A DNA stretch of 18,777 nucleotides. It comes from F2B08 sp046260445. GTDB lineage: Bacteria; Actinomycetota; Actinomycetes; Actinomycetales; Dermatophilaceae. The stretch covers positions 1 through 18,777 of the forward strand of contig JBHEPF010000140.1 in NCBI GenBank assembly GCA_046260445.1, written 5' to 3'. Position numbers and translations under genes: made by a program. Of the stretch, positions 1 through 7,596 are shown in pieces. The notes under the pieces are model-generated. The model saw only the letters and a list, made by a program, of their open reading frames with translations. It was not told where the DNA came from and made no database searches. Position 1 is the stretch's first letter. Each line of letters starts with the position of its first letter.

Positions 1-125
1 TCGCCGCCATCATCTTCGCCTTCGCGGTCCTGTTCGCCATGTCCTTCATCGGGTCGGCCGGCTCGAGCACCTCTCTGCGGGCCCGACGGCGGGCCCGACG
101 CTCACGCGCGGAGTCCACCGCATGA
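1..125 (+). CDS. ABC transporter permease, C-terminal end (partial)
   Basis: This is the last 40 or so codons of a gene that begins outside the window. The visible peptide starts with a hydrophobic stretch (AAIIFAFAVLFAMSF) that looks like the last transmembrane helix of an inner-membrane permease. It ends in a short, very arginine-rich cytoplasmic tail (RARRRARRSRAESTA). The TGA stop at 123-125 overlaps the ATG of the next gene, so the two are almost certainly translated together. Because the next gene is a PotA/FbpC-type importer ATPase, the parsimonious reading is the second permease of a binding-protein-dependent importer. The substrate cannot be told from this fragment. Confidence 0.7.
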   Translation, partial: AAIIFAFAVLFAMSFIGSAGSSTSLRARRRARRSRAESTA

Positions 126-1180
126 CCACAGACCACGGCGCAGGCGTCACTGTCCAGCTCACCGCACTGCGCCGCACGTATGCCGGGGTGAACGCCCTCG
201 ACGAGTTCACTCTGCACATAGAGCCGGGCGAGTTCGTCGCCCTGCTCGGCCCCTCCGGATGCGGCAAGACGACGGCCCTGAGGTGCCTCGCGGGCCTGGA
301 GGACCCCGACAGCGGCACGATCGAGGTCGCAGGTCGGGACGTGACCGCCATCGCGACGAACCGGCGCGACATGGGGATGGTCTTCCAGGCGTACTCACTC
401 TTCCCGCACATGACGGCCAGGCAGAACGTCGAGTTCGGACTCCAGCTGCGCGGCCAGAACAAGGCCATGCGGCGCTCCCGGGCCGGCGACATGCTCGACC
501 TCGTCGGTCTGTCAGTCCATGCGGACAAGTACGCGCACCAGATGTCCGGTGGACAGCAGCAGCGCGTCGCCCTCGCCCGCGCCCTGGCCATCGAGCCTCA
601 AGTGCTACTCCTCGATGAGCCCCTGTCCGCACTCGACGCCAAGGTGCGCACCCAGCTGCGCGACGAGATCCGCCGGATCCAGCTGGATGTCGGCACGACG
701 ACCCTGTTCGTCACCCACGACCAGGAGGAGGCGCTCGCCGTCGCCGACCGGGTCGGTGTCATGAGCGTCGGCAGGCTCGAGCAGCTCGCCGCACCGGCTG
801 AGCTGTACTCCGCGCCCCGCACCCCGTTCGTCGCCGACTTTGTCGGGCTGACCAACCGGCTGCGCGCCCGGGTCGACGGCGAGCTCGCCCATGTCCTGGG
901 CGGGACGGTGCCTCTGCTCCCAGGCTCGACCGACGGGCCGGACGGTGTGCTCCTGGTTCGCCCGGAGGGCATCCTCATCGAGTCGGTGCCGAGCGATCAG
1001 GCCACAGCCACCGTGGTCAGTGCGAGCTTCTTGGGGGGCTACGGACGCGTCATCGCCGAGAACCCTGGAGGCGAGCTGATCACCGTGCAGGTCAGGAACA
1101 CCGCGGTGACCGCCTTCCGCCCGGGCGACCCGGTGCGACTGTCACCCCGTGGGGACCCAGCGCTGGCCGTCGCGAGCTGA
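122..1180 (+). CDS. ABC importer ATP-binding protein (PotA/FbpC/PhnT type)
   Basis: Cytoplasmic ATPase of 352 aa that would power a substrate-binding-protein-dependent importer. All ABC motifs are intact: Walker A GPSGCGKTT (43-51), Q-loop Gln89 in MVFQAYSLFPHMT, signature MSGGQQQR (141-148), Walker B VLLLDEP (161-167), D-loop SALD and H-loop His199 in FVTHDQEEAL. Residues from about 235 onward form a TOBE-like regulatory domain, typical of polyamine, iron, thiamine, sulfate or phosphonate importers. The ATG start has GGAG at 110-113, 8 nt upstream, and overlaps the permease stop. The length is normal for the family. The substrate is undetermined: polyamine (PotA) and 2-aminoethylphosphonate (PhnT) subfamilies look equally possible. 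Confidence 0.88.
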   Translation: MTTDHGAGVTVQLTALRRTYAGVNALDEFTLHIEPGEFVALLGPSGCGKTTALRCLAGLEDPDSGTIEVAGRDVTAIATNRRDMGMVFQAYSLFPHMTARQNVEFGLQLRGQNKAMRRSRAGDMLDLVGLSVHADKYAHQMSGGQQQRVALARALAIEPQVLLLDEPLSALDAKVRTQLRDEIRRIQLDVGTTTLFVTHDQEEALAVADRVGVMSVGRLEQLAAPAELYSAPRTPFVADFVGLTNRLRARVDGELAHVLGGTVPLLPGSTDGPDGVLLVRPEGILIESVPSDQATATVVSASFLGGYGRVIAENPGGELITVQVRNTAVTAFRPGDPVRLSPRGDPALAVAS

Positions 1181-1215
1181 CCCCGCACACCCGACCCGAC
1201 CCGCCCCTGAAGGCG

Positions 1216-1221
1216 TAGTTT
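1216..1221 (+). promoter_or_regulatory. Putative -10 box for a leaderless exporter mRNA
   Basis: TAGTTT lies 7 nt before the GTG at 1229. This spacing places the predicted transcription start at the start codon. No convincing -35 element is visible. The position supports GTG 1229 over the upstream TTG 1220 or GTG 1223. Confidence 0.45.
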
Positions 1222-1228
1222 GGTGAGT

Positions 1229-2119
1229 GTGCACCCCATCGAGATGCGGGAGACGACGAAGCGGTTCGGCACGACGGTCGCGCTCGACCGGCTGACCCTG
1301 GACGTCGCCGAGGGTGAGATCCACGGTTTCCTCGGGCCGAACGGCGCCGGCAAGTCGACCGCGATCAGGGTCCTGCTCGGCCTGCTCAAGGCCGACTCCG
1401 GCACCGCCCGCCTCCTCGGCGGGGACCCGTGGTCCGAGGCGCCACGGCTGCACTCCCGCCTTGCCTACGTCCCGGGGGACGTCGCGCTCTGGCCCAACCT
1501 CACCGGCGGCGAGGTCATCGACCTGCTCGGGCGGCTGCGCGGGGGCCTCGACGAGCGACGCAGGACGGCACTGCTCGAGCGCTTCGACCTCGACCCGACC
1601 AAGAAGTCGTCGACCTACTCCAAGGGCAACCGCCAGAAGGTCGCTCTGGTCGCCGCCCTGTCCTCCGACGTCGAGCTGCTCCTGCTCGACGAGCCGACGA
1701 GCGGCCTCGACCCACTCATGGAGGCGGAGTTCCGTGCCGTCCTGACGACCGAGCGTGACCGCGGGCGGACCGTGCTGCTGTCGAGCCACATCCTCCACGA
1801 GGTCGAGCAGGTCTGCGACCGGGTCTCGATCATCCGCGCGGGCCGTGTGGTCGAGACCGGCACTCTTGCCGAGCTGCGTCACCTCACACGCACCGCGGTC
1901 GATGCGGTGCTCTCGGTCCCGGCGCCGCCTGAGCTGCGCAGCGCCCCGGGCGTGCACGACGCCGTCCTCGAGGGGCCGCGGTTCCGCTGCCAGGTCGACG
2001 ACACCGAGCTCGGCGCACTCCTGGGACGGCTCTCCGCTCTCGGCGTCGTCTCGCTCACCTCGGCGCCGCCCACCCTCGAGCAGCTGTTCCTGCGCCACTA
2101 CGACACCACGGGGCCCTGA
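1229..2119 (+). CDS. ABC exporter ATP-binding protein (DrrA/CcmA-like, COG1131 type)
   Basis: ATPase of a two-gene exporter, about 296 aa from GTG 1229. In that numbering Walker A is GPNGAGKST (about 36-44). Walker B is LLLLDEPTSGLDP and the H-loop is SSHILHEVEQV. The signature motif is the variant YSKGNRQKV rather than LSGGQ, a substitution I recall in other drug-export ATPases of this branch. The C-terminal PTLEQLFLRHY is also typical. In-frame starts at 1220 (TTG) and 1223 (GTG) add only two or three residues; 1229 is preferred because the -10 box at 1216 would put the mRNA 5' end there. The stop overlaps the permease start as TGATG, indicating coupling. The exported substrate is unknown; antibiotic or other amphipathic compounds are the family norm. 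Confidence 0.88.
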   Translation: MHPIEMRETTKRFGTTVALDRLTLDVAEGEIHGFLGPNGAGKSTAIRVLLGLLKADSGTARLLGGDPWSEAPRLHSRLAYVPGDVALWPNLTGGEVIDLLGRLRGGLDERRRTALLERFDLDPTKKSSTYSKGNRQKVALVAALSSDVELLLLDEPTSGLDPLMEAEFRAVLTTERDRGRTVLLSSHILHEVEQVCDRVSIIRAGRVVETGTLAELRHLTRTAVDAVLSVPAPPELRSAPGVHDAVLEGPRFRCQVDDTELGALLGRLSALGVVSLTSAPPTLEQLFLRHYDTTGP

Positions 2120-3723
2120 TGCCCGGCCGGCTCACCGGGCTGGGCGCACTCGTCCGGCTCACCGCGCGCCGCAACCGGTGGTTCTACCTCGCGTGGGTGC
2201 TCGGGCTCGCGGCGGTCGTCCCGGCGACGGCCACCGCATACGAGACGATCATCGACCCGGACAACGCGGACCTGCTCATCGCGACGATGTCCGGCAACCC
2301 GACCATGCGCGCCATGCTCGGCCCGCCGACCGACCTCACGACCGCAGGCGGGTTCACGGTGTGGCGCGTCGGCACCTTCGTCGCCACCATGGCCGGGATG
2401 ATGGCCGTGCTCGGGGTGGTGCGCTCGACCCGCGCCGAGGAGGAGGAGGGCCGCGTCGAGCTGCTCCGCTCCGCCATCGTGGGACGGGACGCCCCGCTCC
2501 TCGCCGGCGTCCTCGTCGCTCTGGGCGCGGCCGCTGTCCTCGGCGGCCTCATCGCCCTGTCGATGACCGCGGTCGGCACAACCGCGACCGGGTCCTTCGC
2601 CTTCGGGGCCGGCATCGCCCTGGTCGCCATGGTCTTCGTCGGCGTCGCAGCCGTCACCGCCCAGGTGTCCGCGACGGCCCGGTCGGCGCGCGCCGCCGGG
2701 CTGTGGATCCTCGGCGCCGCGTACGTCCTGCGCGCCCTGGCCGACGGTTCGGCCGACGGCAGCGCGATGCGGGACTGGTCGTGGGCCTCCCCCCTGCAGT
2801 GGATGGCTCTCACCCGACCGTATGCGCAGGAACGGTGGTGGGTCCTCGCACTGCCAGCGGTGGTCACCGTCGTCCTCACGGCCATCGCAGTGGTGCTCGA
2901 GGGGCGCCGCGACCACGGTGCCGGGCTGCGCGCCACGCGGGTCGGCCCGCCACGGGCGAGCCTGAGTCTCGGGTCCTCTCTCGGGCTGGCCTGGCGGCTG
3001 CACCGCGGGTCCGTCATCGGCTGGACCCTTGGCATGGTGCTCTTCGCCCTCGCCATGGGCTCGCTGTCGACCAGCTTCGCAGACATGCTGCGCGAGGCGC
3101 CTGCGCTCGAGGAGGTCTTCCGCCGGATGGGCGGCGGAGCCGAGCAGCTCACCGACGCCTTCTTCGTCGCGATGCTCGGCATCGTCGCGGTCCTCATGGG
3201 CGTGCTCGCGGTGCTCATCTTCCAACGACTCGCGACCGAAGAGCGCAGGGGCCACGCCGAGAGCATCCTCGCCACGTCGGCGACCCGGCGCAGCCTGCTC
3301 GGCTCGCACCTGCTCCTCGCCGCGCTGGTGCCGGTGCTGCTGCTGGCTCTCGTCGGCGCCCTCCTGGCCGTGGCGTACGCCCGAGACACCGGCGACTGGT
3401 CCCAGGTGCCGCGGGTGGCCGGCGCCGCGCTCGGCCTCGCTCCCGGCGGCCTGCTCGTCCTCGGGATCGCGGTCCTGCTGCACGGCTGGGCTCCGCGGTG
3501 GTCCTGGCTCGTCTGGGGCGTCATCGCGTGGAGTCTCTTCGTCGTCTGGGTCGGGGCGACGCTCGGGCTGCCCGAGTGGCTGACCCGGATCACCCCCTGG
3601 GCGCCGCTGCCGCAGCTCCCGGTCGAGTCGATGAGCTGGCCGATCGTCCTGGGTCTGTCGCTGCTCGCCGCCGGACTCGCCGTCCTGGGAGCGCTCGGCT
3701 ATCGGCGTCGGGACATCACCTAG
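2119..3723 (+). CDS. ABC exporter permease, duplicated-domain type (COG3559-like)
   Basis: Polytopic membrane protein of 534 aa that should form the channel for the ATPase just upstream, with which it overlaps by one base. The N-terminus (RLTARRNRWFYLAWVLGL) begins the first transmembrane helix at about residues 21-40. The protein has two similar halves: a charged loop followed by a helix-rich core occurs near 104-130 (TRAEEEEGRVELLRS) and again near 372-400 (ATEERRGHAESILATS). This suggests an internal duplication in which one chain supplies the work of two permeases. I count about 12 hydrophobic segments. The family is annotated as exporters of polyketide antibiotics or as TetR-linked multidrug exporters. 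No regulator lies in the window. The substrate is unknown. Confidence 0.85.
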   Translation: MPGRLTGLGALVRLTARRNRWFYLAWVLGLAAVVPATATAYETIIDPDNADLLIATMSGNPTMRAMLGPPTDLTTAGGFTVWRVGTFVATMAGMMAVLGVVRSTRAEEEEGRVELLRSAIVGRDAPLLAGVLVALGAAAVLGGLIALSMTAVGTTATGSFAFGAGIALVAMVFVGVAAVTAQVSATARSARAAGLWILGAAYVLRALADGSADGSAMRDWSWASPLQWMALTRPYAQERWWVLALPAVVTVVLTAIAVVLEGRRDHGAGLRATRVGPPRASLSLGSSLGLAWRLHRGSVIGWTLGMVLFALAMGSLSTSFADMLREAPALEEVFRRMGGGAEQLTDAFFVAMLGIVAVLMGVLAVLIFQRLATEERRGHAESILATSATRRSLLGSHLLLAALVPVLLLALVGALLAVAYARDTGDWSQVPRVAGAALGLAPGGLLVLGIAVLLHGWAPRWSWLVWGVIAWSLFVVWVGATLGLPEWLTRITPWAPLPQLPVESMSWPIVLGLSLLAAGLAVLGALGYRRRDIT

Positions 3724-3735
3724 CCGGTCAGTCGC

Positions 3736-3741
3736 TAGGCT
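3736..3741 (+). promoter_or_regulatory. Putative -10 box for the purine nucleoside phosphorylase gene
   Basis: TAGGCT ends 7 nt before GTG 3749, in the 25-bp gap after the exporter permease stop. No ribosome binding site lies between it and the start, which fits a leaderless transcript. The upstream gene has no obvious terminator, so read-through is possible. Confidence 0.5.
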
Positions 3742-3748
3742 CCTGAGC

Positions 3749-4585
3749 GTGACCGAGCATCTGAGTCCCGACCTGTCCGACCCCTCGACCGACCCGAGGG
3801 AGGTCGCCCGAGCGGCGGCCCGGGTCATCGCCGAGCGCAGCGGCGCCGACCACCACGATGTCGCCCTCGTCCTCGGATCCGGGTGGGGGGAGACGGCCGA
3901 CCGGATCGGCGAGACCCTCGCCGAGATCGACCACACCGACGTCCCCGGGTTCGCCAGGGCCGCCGTCGCCGGGCACAGCGGCACCATGCGCTCCGTCGCG
4001 ATCGGTGACACCGGCCGCCGCGCGCTCGTCTTCGGCACCCGGACCCACCTCTACGAGGGCCGGGGAGTGCGTGCCGTCGTGCACGGAGTCCGCACCGCTG
4101 CGGCAGCCGGCTGCTCGACGGTCGTCCTCACCAACGGCTGCGGCGGCCTGCGTGAGGAGTGGCCAGCCGGAACTGCGGTCCTCATCAGCGACCACATCAA
4201 CCTCACGGCGACCTCTCCGCTGGAGGGTGCGACGTTCGTCGACCTCACCGACCTCTACTCGTCGCGACTGCGCGCCATCGCCCGCGAGGTCGACCCCGAC
4301 CTCGACGAGGGGGTCTACGTCCAGTTCCGCGGCCCGCACTACGAGACGCCCGCGGAGGTGCGGATGGCCGGCCGGATGGGCGGGGACCTCGTCGGCATGT
4401 CGACGACCCTGGAGGCCATCGCCGCACGAGAGGCCGGCCTGGAGGTCCTCGGGATCTCGCTCGTGACCAACCCCGCCGCCGGCCTGGGAACCGTGCCCCT
4501 CTCGCACGAGGAGGTCATCGAGGCCGGTCAGGAGGCCGCCGACCGCTGTGGGGACCTGCTCGCGTCCATCGTCGGCCGGCTCTGA
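3749..4585 (+). CDS. deoD: Purine nucleoside phosphorylase (trimeric, PNP/MTAP family)
   Basis: Cytoplasmic enzyme of 278 aa that splits purine (deoxy)ribonucleosides with phosphate into the free base and (deoxy)ribose-1-phosphate. Family motifs are all present. They include the phosphate loop VLGSGWG (41-47), GHSG (75-78) and RTHLYEG (98-104, His100). Further on are TNGCGGL, FRGPHYETPAEVR with the probable base-binding Glu203, VGMST (215-219), VTNPAAGLG with Asn241, and LSHEEV with His253. These match the Glu/Met/Asn/His set of human-type trimeric PNPs. The GTG start follows a -10 box by 7 nt. The next gene is a phosphosugar mutase; from memory the same pair occurs in M. tuberculosis (Rv3307 deoD, Rv3308 pmmB). 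Methylthioadenosine phosphorylase is less likely given the Asn in VTN and the context. The gene symbol follows mycobacterial usage; punA is equally apt. Confidence 0.93.
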   Translation: MTEHLSPDLSDPSTDPREVARAAARVIAERSGADHHDVALVLGSGWGETADRIGETLAEIDHTDVPGFARAAVAGHSGTMRSVAIGDTGRRALVFGTRTHLYEGRGVRAVVHGVRTAAAAGCSTVVLTNGCGGLREEWPAGTAVLISDHINLTATSPLEGATFVDLTDLYSSRLRAIAREVDPDLDEGVYVQFRGPHYETPAEVRMAGRMGGDLVGMSTTLEAIAAREAGLEVLGISLVTNPAAGLGTVPLSHEEVIEAGQEAADRCGDLLASIVGRL

Positions 4586-4586
4586 C

Positions 4587-4616
4587 GAGGACACCATGAG
4601 GAGGAGGACACCATGA
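4587..4616 (+). repeat. 13-bp direct repeat duplicating the RBS and start codon
   Basis: GAGGACACCATGA occurs at 4587-4599 and again at 4604-4616, a period of 17 bp. The second copy contains the start ATG (4613) of the mutase gene. The purine-rich GAGGAGGA between the copies (4601-4608) is the Shine-Dalgarno sequence. The pattern looks like a small tandem duplication of a translation initiation region. Confidence 0.85.
4596..4616 (+). other. Possible 6-codon upstream ORF (MRRRTP) coupled to the mutase start
   Basis: The upstream ATG created by the repeat opens a six-codon frame, ATG AGG AGG AGG ACA CCA TGA. Its stop overlaps the ATG of the mutase at 4613 in the ATGA manner. Its three consecutive AGG arginine codons are also the Shine-Dalgarno sequence of the downstream gene. 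Whether it is translated is unknown. It has a weak GACGAGG (4585-4590) upstream. Confidence 0.35.
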
Positions 4617-6394
4617 CGTATGCGGGGGCACACCAGAGCGGGTCCCTCACCGAGGACGACACCCGCGCCGAGCTCGTGCAGGTCGCCCGGGCCTGGCTCG
4701 CCGACGACCCCGATGAGGACACCCGGGAGGAGCTCGACATCCTCCTCGCCCGGACGGAGGAGGGCCACGAGGCCGCTCACGCCGACCTCCTCGACCGCTT
4801 CTGCGGGATGCTCGAGTTCGGCACTGCGGGCCTGCGCGGCCGGCTCGGTGCCGGGCCCAACCGGATGAACCGGGCCGTCGTCATCCGGGCGGCCGCCGGG
4901 CTGACCGCCTACCTCAAGGAGCGGCTCGAGTCCCCCTGTGTCGTCGTGGCGTTCGACGCGCGACGCAACTCCGACGTCTTCGCCGAGGACACCTGTGCGG
5001 TCGTCACCGGGATGGGTGGCCGCGCCATCCTCTTCCCGCGACCCGTCCCGACGCCGGTCCTCGCGTATGCGATCCGTCGGCTGGGCGCCGACGCCGGCGT
5101 CATGGTCACGGCCAGCCACAACCCTCCGGACGACAACGGCTACAAGGTCTATCTCGGGGACGGCTCGCAGATCGTCTCCCCGGTCGATGCGCAGATCGCC
5201 CGCCACATCGGCCGCGTCGATGCCGTCTCCGACATTCCTCGCGCCGAGGATGGCTGGCTCGTCGCCGAGGAGGAGGTCCTCGACGACTACGTCGAGCGGG
5301 CCGTGGCCGTCCTCGACCCGACGAGTCCGCGCGAGCTGTCGATCGTCCACACCGCCCTGCACGGAGTGGTCACGGAGATGATCCAGAGGGCATTCACCAC
5401 AGCAGGCTTCCCGGAGCTCCTCACGGTCGCGAGCCAGGCTCAGCCCGACCCGGCCTTCCCGACGGTCCCCTTCCCCAACCCGGAGGAGCCGGGCGCCATG
5501 GATGCCGCGATCGAGCTCGCCGAGCAGACCGGGCCCGACCTCGTCATCGCGAACGACCCGGACGGCGACCGCTGCGCCGTCGCCGTCCCCGGGCCCGGCG
5601 GATGGCGGATGCTCCGCGGAGACGAGGTCGGCGCGCTCCTGGGCGCCCACCTCATCGCGCGCGGCGTGGACAGTGGTGCCGTCCTGGCCAACTCGATCGT
5701 CTCATCCCGGCTCCTCGGCGCGATGGCGACCAACGTGGGCCTCGCTCACGTCGAGACCCTCACCGGCTTCAAGTGGATCTCCCGGGTGGAGGGCCTTCGC
5801 TACGGGTACGAGGAGGCACTCGGCTACTGCGTCGACCCCGACGGCGTCCGCGACAAGGACGGCATCACCGCGGCGCTGCTCATCGCCGAGCAGGCGGCGA
5901 CCCTCAAGACGCACGGCCGGACCCTCAGCGACGTGCTCGACGACCTCGCACGCACCTACGGCGTCTACCTCACCGACTCGTTCTCCGTGCGGGTCGAGGA
6001 CCTCTCCCTCATCGAGCGGGTGATGTCCCGGCTCCGTCAGGACCCGGCGACCGACATCGCCGGGATCACCGTGGAGCGGCTCGACGACCTGGCGCGCGGC
6101 GACGGTGGCCTGCCGCCCACCGAGGGACTGCGCTATCTCCTCGCCGACCGAACCCGCGTCATCGTGCGGCCATCCGGGACCGAGCCGAAGGTGAAGATCT
6201 ACTGCGAGGTGATCGAACCGGTGAGCGACGACCTCGCCTCCGCCCGGTCGCGCGCCCGGGCCCGGATGTCAGCGGTGCGGGAGACGATGGAGTCACTCAC
6301 CCGACCCGACGACGAGACGGAGAGCGCCACCATCGACGAGACGACTGCGACCGCGGAGACCAGGGAGACCACGGAAGGAAGACCTCCCTCGTGA
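4613..6394 (+). CDS. Phosphomannomutase/phosphoglucomutase-family enzyme, possible phosphopentomutase
   Basis: Alpha-D-phosphohexomutase superfamily enzyme of 593 aa that moves a phosphate between C1 and C6 (or C5) of sugars. All four active-site loops are visible: GTAGLRG (70-76), the phosphoserine loop TASHNPPDDNGYK with Ser168, the metal site NDPDGDR (314-320), the sugar-specificity loop GYEEALG (398-404), and the phosphate-binding loop RPSGTEPK (519-526). Its position directly after PNP suggests it acts on (deoxy)ribose-1-phosphate as a phosphopentomutase. That is inference, because family members are hard to tell apart by sequence. The ATG has a strong GAGGAGGA site 4 nt away. The last 30 or so residues are a Thr/Glu/Asp-rich tail beyond the usual family end. 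The stop overlaps the next GTG. From memory the closest named homologue is mycobacterial pmmB. Confidence 0.9.
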   Translation: MTYAGAHQSGSLTEDDTRAELVQVARAWLADDPDEDTREELDILLARTEEGHEAAHADLLDRFCGMLEFGTAGLRGRLGAGPNRMNRAVVIRAAAGLTAYLKERLESPCVVVAFDARRNSDVFAEDTCAVVTGMGGRAILFPRPVPTPVLAYAIRRLGADAGVMVTASHNPPDDNGYKVYLGDGSQIVSPVDAQIARHIGRVDAVSDIPRAEDGWLVAEEEVLDDYVERAVAVLDPTSPRELSIVHTALHGVVTEMIQRAFTTAGFPELLTVASQAQPDPAFPTVPFPNPEEPGAMDAAIELAEQTGPDLVIANDPDGDRCAVAVPGPGGWRMLRGDEVGALLGAHLIARGVDSGAVLANSIVSSRLLGAMATNVGLAHVETLTGFKWISRVEGLRYGYEEALGYCVDPDGVRDKDGITAALLIAEQAATLKTHGRTLSDVLDDLARTYGVYLTDSFSVRVEDLSLIERVMSRLRQDPATDIAGITVERLDDLARGDGGLPPTEGLRYLLADRTRVIVRPSGTEPKVKIYCEVIEPVSDDLASARSRARARMSAVRETMESLTRPDDETESATIDETTATAETRETTEGRPPS

Positions 6395-7593
6395 GCACCT
6401 CAGGAGGGTGGGCCGCACCTGGCCAGGGGCCGACACAGCCCGACCCGACCGGGCAGCCGGGCAGCCCGCACGGCGGCCCTGCTCCGACGCCTTCTCCTGC
6501 GACGGGCCCGACCGGCGATGCGCCGCCGTCCGCGCCACCGCATACGCCTCCGGGCCCGCAGGGCTGGCAGCAACCCCGTCCGGTGACCTACCAGCCAGGC
6601 GTCATCCCCTTCCGGCCCCTCGGTCTGGGGGACATCTACAGCGCCGCCTTCAAGATCATCCGCGGCAACCCCGCGTCCACGGTGGGAGTCGCGCTCGTCA
6701 TCGCCCTCCTCGCGCTCCTTCCGACCACGCCCCTGGGGCTGTGGGTGGCCAGGCAGGGATCGGGCGACTTCCTCGACCCGGAGGCCCCCCTCGGCGAGTC
6801 GACGGCGACCGATGCCGTCCTCGTGACCGGTGGGCAGCTCATCCCGACGATCGCCGGATCCCTCGCGACCGTCGCACTGGCCGGGTTCATCGCCTACGTG
6901 ACCGGACAGGCGGTCCTCGGTCGCAAGGTCAAGCTGCCGGAGACCTGGCGAGGCACCCGGTCACACCTGCTCCGGGTCATCGGCGTGTCGCTCCTGGTGT
7001 CCGTGCTCGTCTTCGTCGTGGCAGCGGCCTTCCTCGCCCCCGGCGTGGTGCTCATGGTCGCGGGGGGCACCTCCGGCGACGACGGTCTGCTCGGCGTGGG
7101 TCTCGTCGTCCTCCTCGGTCTCGGACTGCTCCTCATCCCCACGCTGCTGTTCCTCTGGACCCGGTTCGCCTTCGTCGGTCCGGCGGTCGTCCTCGAGGGG
7201 GTGGGGATCGGCACGTCCCTCAAGCGATCGTGGCAGCTGACCCGGCTCTCCGGATTCTGGCGCATTCTCGGGATCCGGGTGCTCACCACGATCCTCGTCT
7301 CGACGGTCGCGCAGATCCTCGTGCTGCCGGTGACCTTCGCGCTCACCGCGGCGATCGTCGCGGGTGGGTTCAGCACCGAGGCACTCGTCACGATGCAGGT
7401 CGTCATCGGTGCCGTCGTCACCCTCATCAGTGCTGCGGCCACCACTCCCGTCACGGCGACCGTCGACACCCTGCTCTATGTCGACCAGCGGATCCGGACC
7501 GAGGCCCTCGACGTCCGGATGATCCAGGCCGTCGAGGGTCGGGCACCGCTCCCGTGGCAGCCTGCCCTCGATCCTCACCGTCCCGTCGCCTGA
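6391..7593 (+). CDS. Proline-rich polytopic membrane protein, first gene of the MoxR operon
   Basis: About 400 aa from GTG 6391, which overlaps the preceding stop (GTGA) and has AAGGAAG 9 nt upstream. Residues 1-75 are a Pro/Gly/Thr-rich, probably disordered cytoplasmic segment. The core starts at FRPLGLGDIYSAAFKIIRGNP (about 74-94), followed by about six hydrophobic segments near 97-115, 150-170, 195-225, 233-258, 295-325 and 333-352. The motif LYVDQRIRTEALD (361-373) ends the conserved domain. It is characteristic of actinobacterial proteins annotated as glycerophosphoryl diester phosphodiesterase membrane-domain proteins. No phosphodiesterase catalytic domain is present, so no enzyme activity should be assumed. 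Gene order suggests the orthologue of M. tuberculosis Rv3689 (from memory). The function is unknown. Confidence 0.82.
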   Translation: MSTSGGWAAPGQGPTQPDPTGQPGSPHGGPAPTPSPATGPTGDAPPSAPPHTPPGPQGWQQPRPVTYQPGVIPFRPLGLGDIYSAAFKIIRGNPASTVGVALVIALLALLPTTPLGLWVARQGSGDFLDPEAPLGESTATDAVLVTGGQLIPTIAGSLATVALAGFIAYVTGQAVLGRKVKLPETWRGTRSHLLRVIGVSLLVSVLVFVVAAAFLAPGVVLMVAGGTSGDDGLLGVGLVVLLGLGLLLIPTLLFLWTRFAFVGPAVVLEGVGIGTSLKRSWQLTRLSGFWRILGIRVLTTILVSTVAQILVLPVTFALTAAIVAGGFSTEALVTMQVVIGAVVTLISAAATTPVTATVDTLLYVDQRIRTEALDVRMIQAVEGRAPLPWQPALDPHRPVA

Positions 7594-7596
7594 CCC

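Noticed and set aside
1629..1655. YSKGNRQKV signature in the exporter ATPase as evidence of inactivation
   Set aside because: Walker A, Walker B and the H-loop are intact, and this variant signature is, as I recall, common in drug-export ATPases of this branch.
1755..3746. 663-codon plus-strand frame overlapping the exporter genes in another phase
   Set aside because: It is arginine/proline-rich noise with no domains, while the overlapping frames encode an ABC ATPase and a permease with clear motifs and coupled starts.
2098..4038. 646-codon open frame on the minus strand opposite the exporter permease and PNP genes
   Set aside because: The peptide is rich in Arg, Asp, Glu, Gly and His with no hydrophobic or domain pattern. 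It spans two well-supported genes, so it is a GC-rich antisense shadow.
3728..5650. 640-codon minus-strand open frame opposite PNP and the mutase
   Set aside because: It has a low-complexity charged composition and no recognisable motif. The plus-strand genes carry complete active sites.
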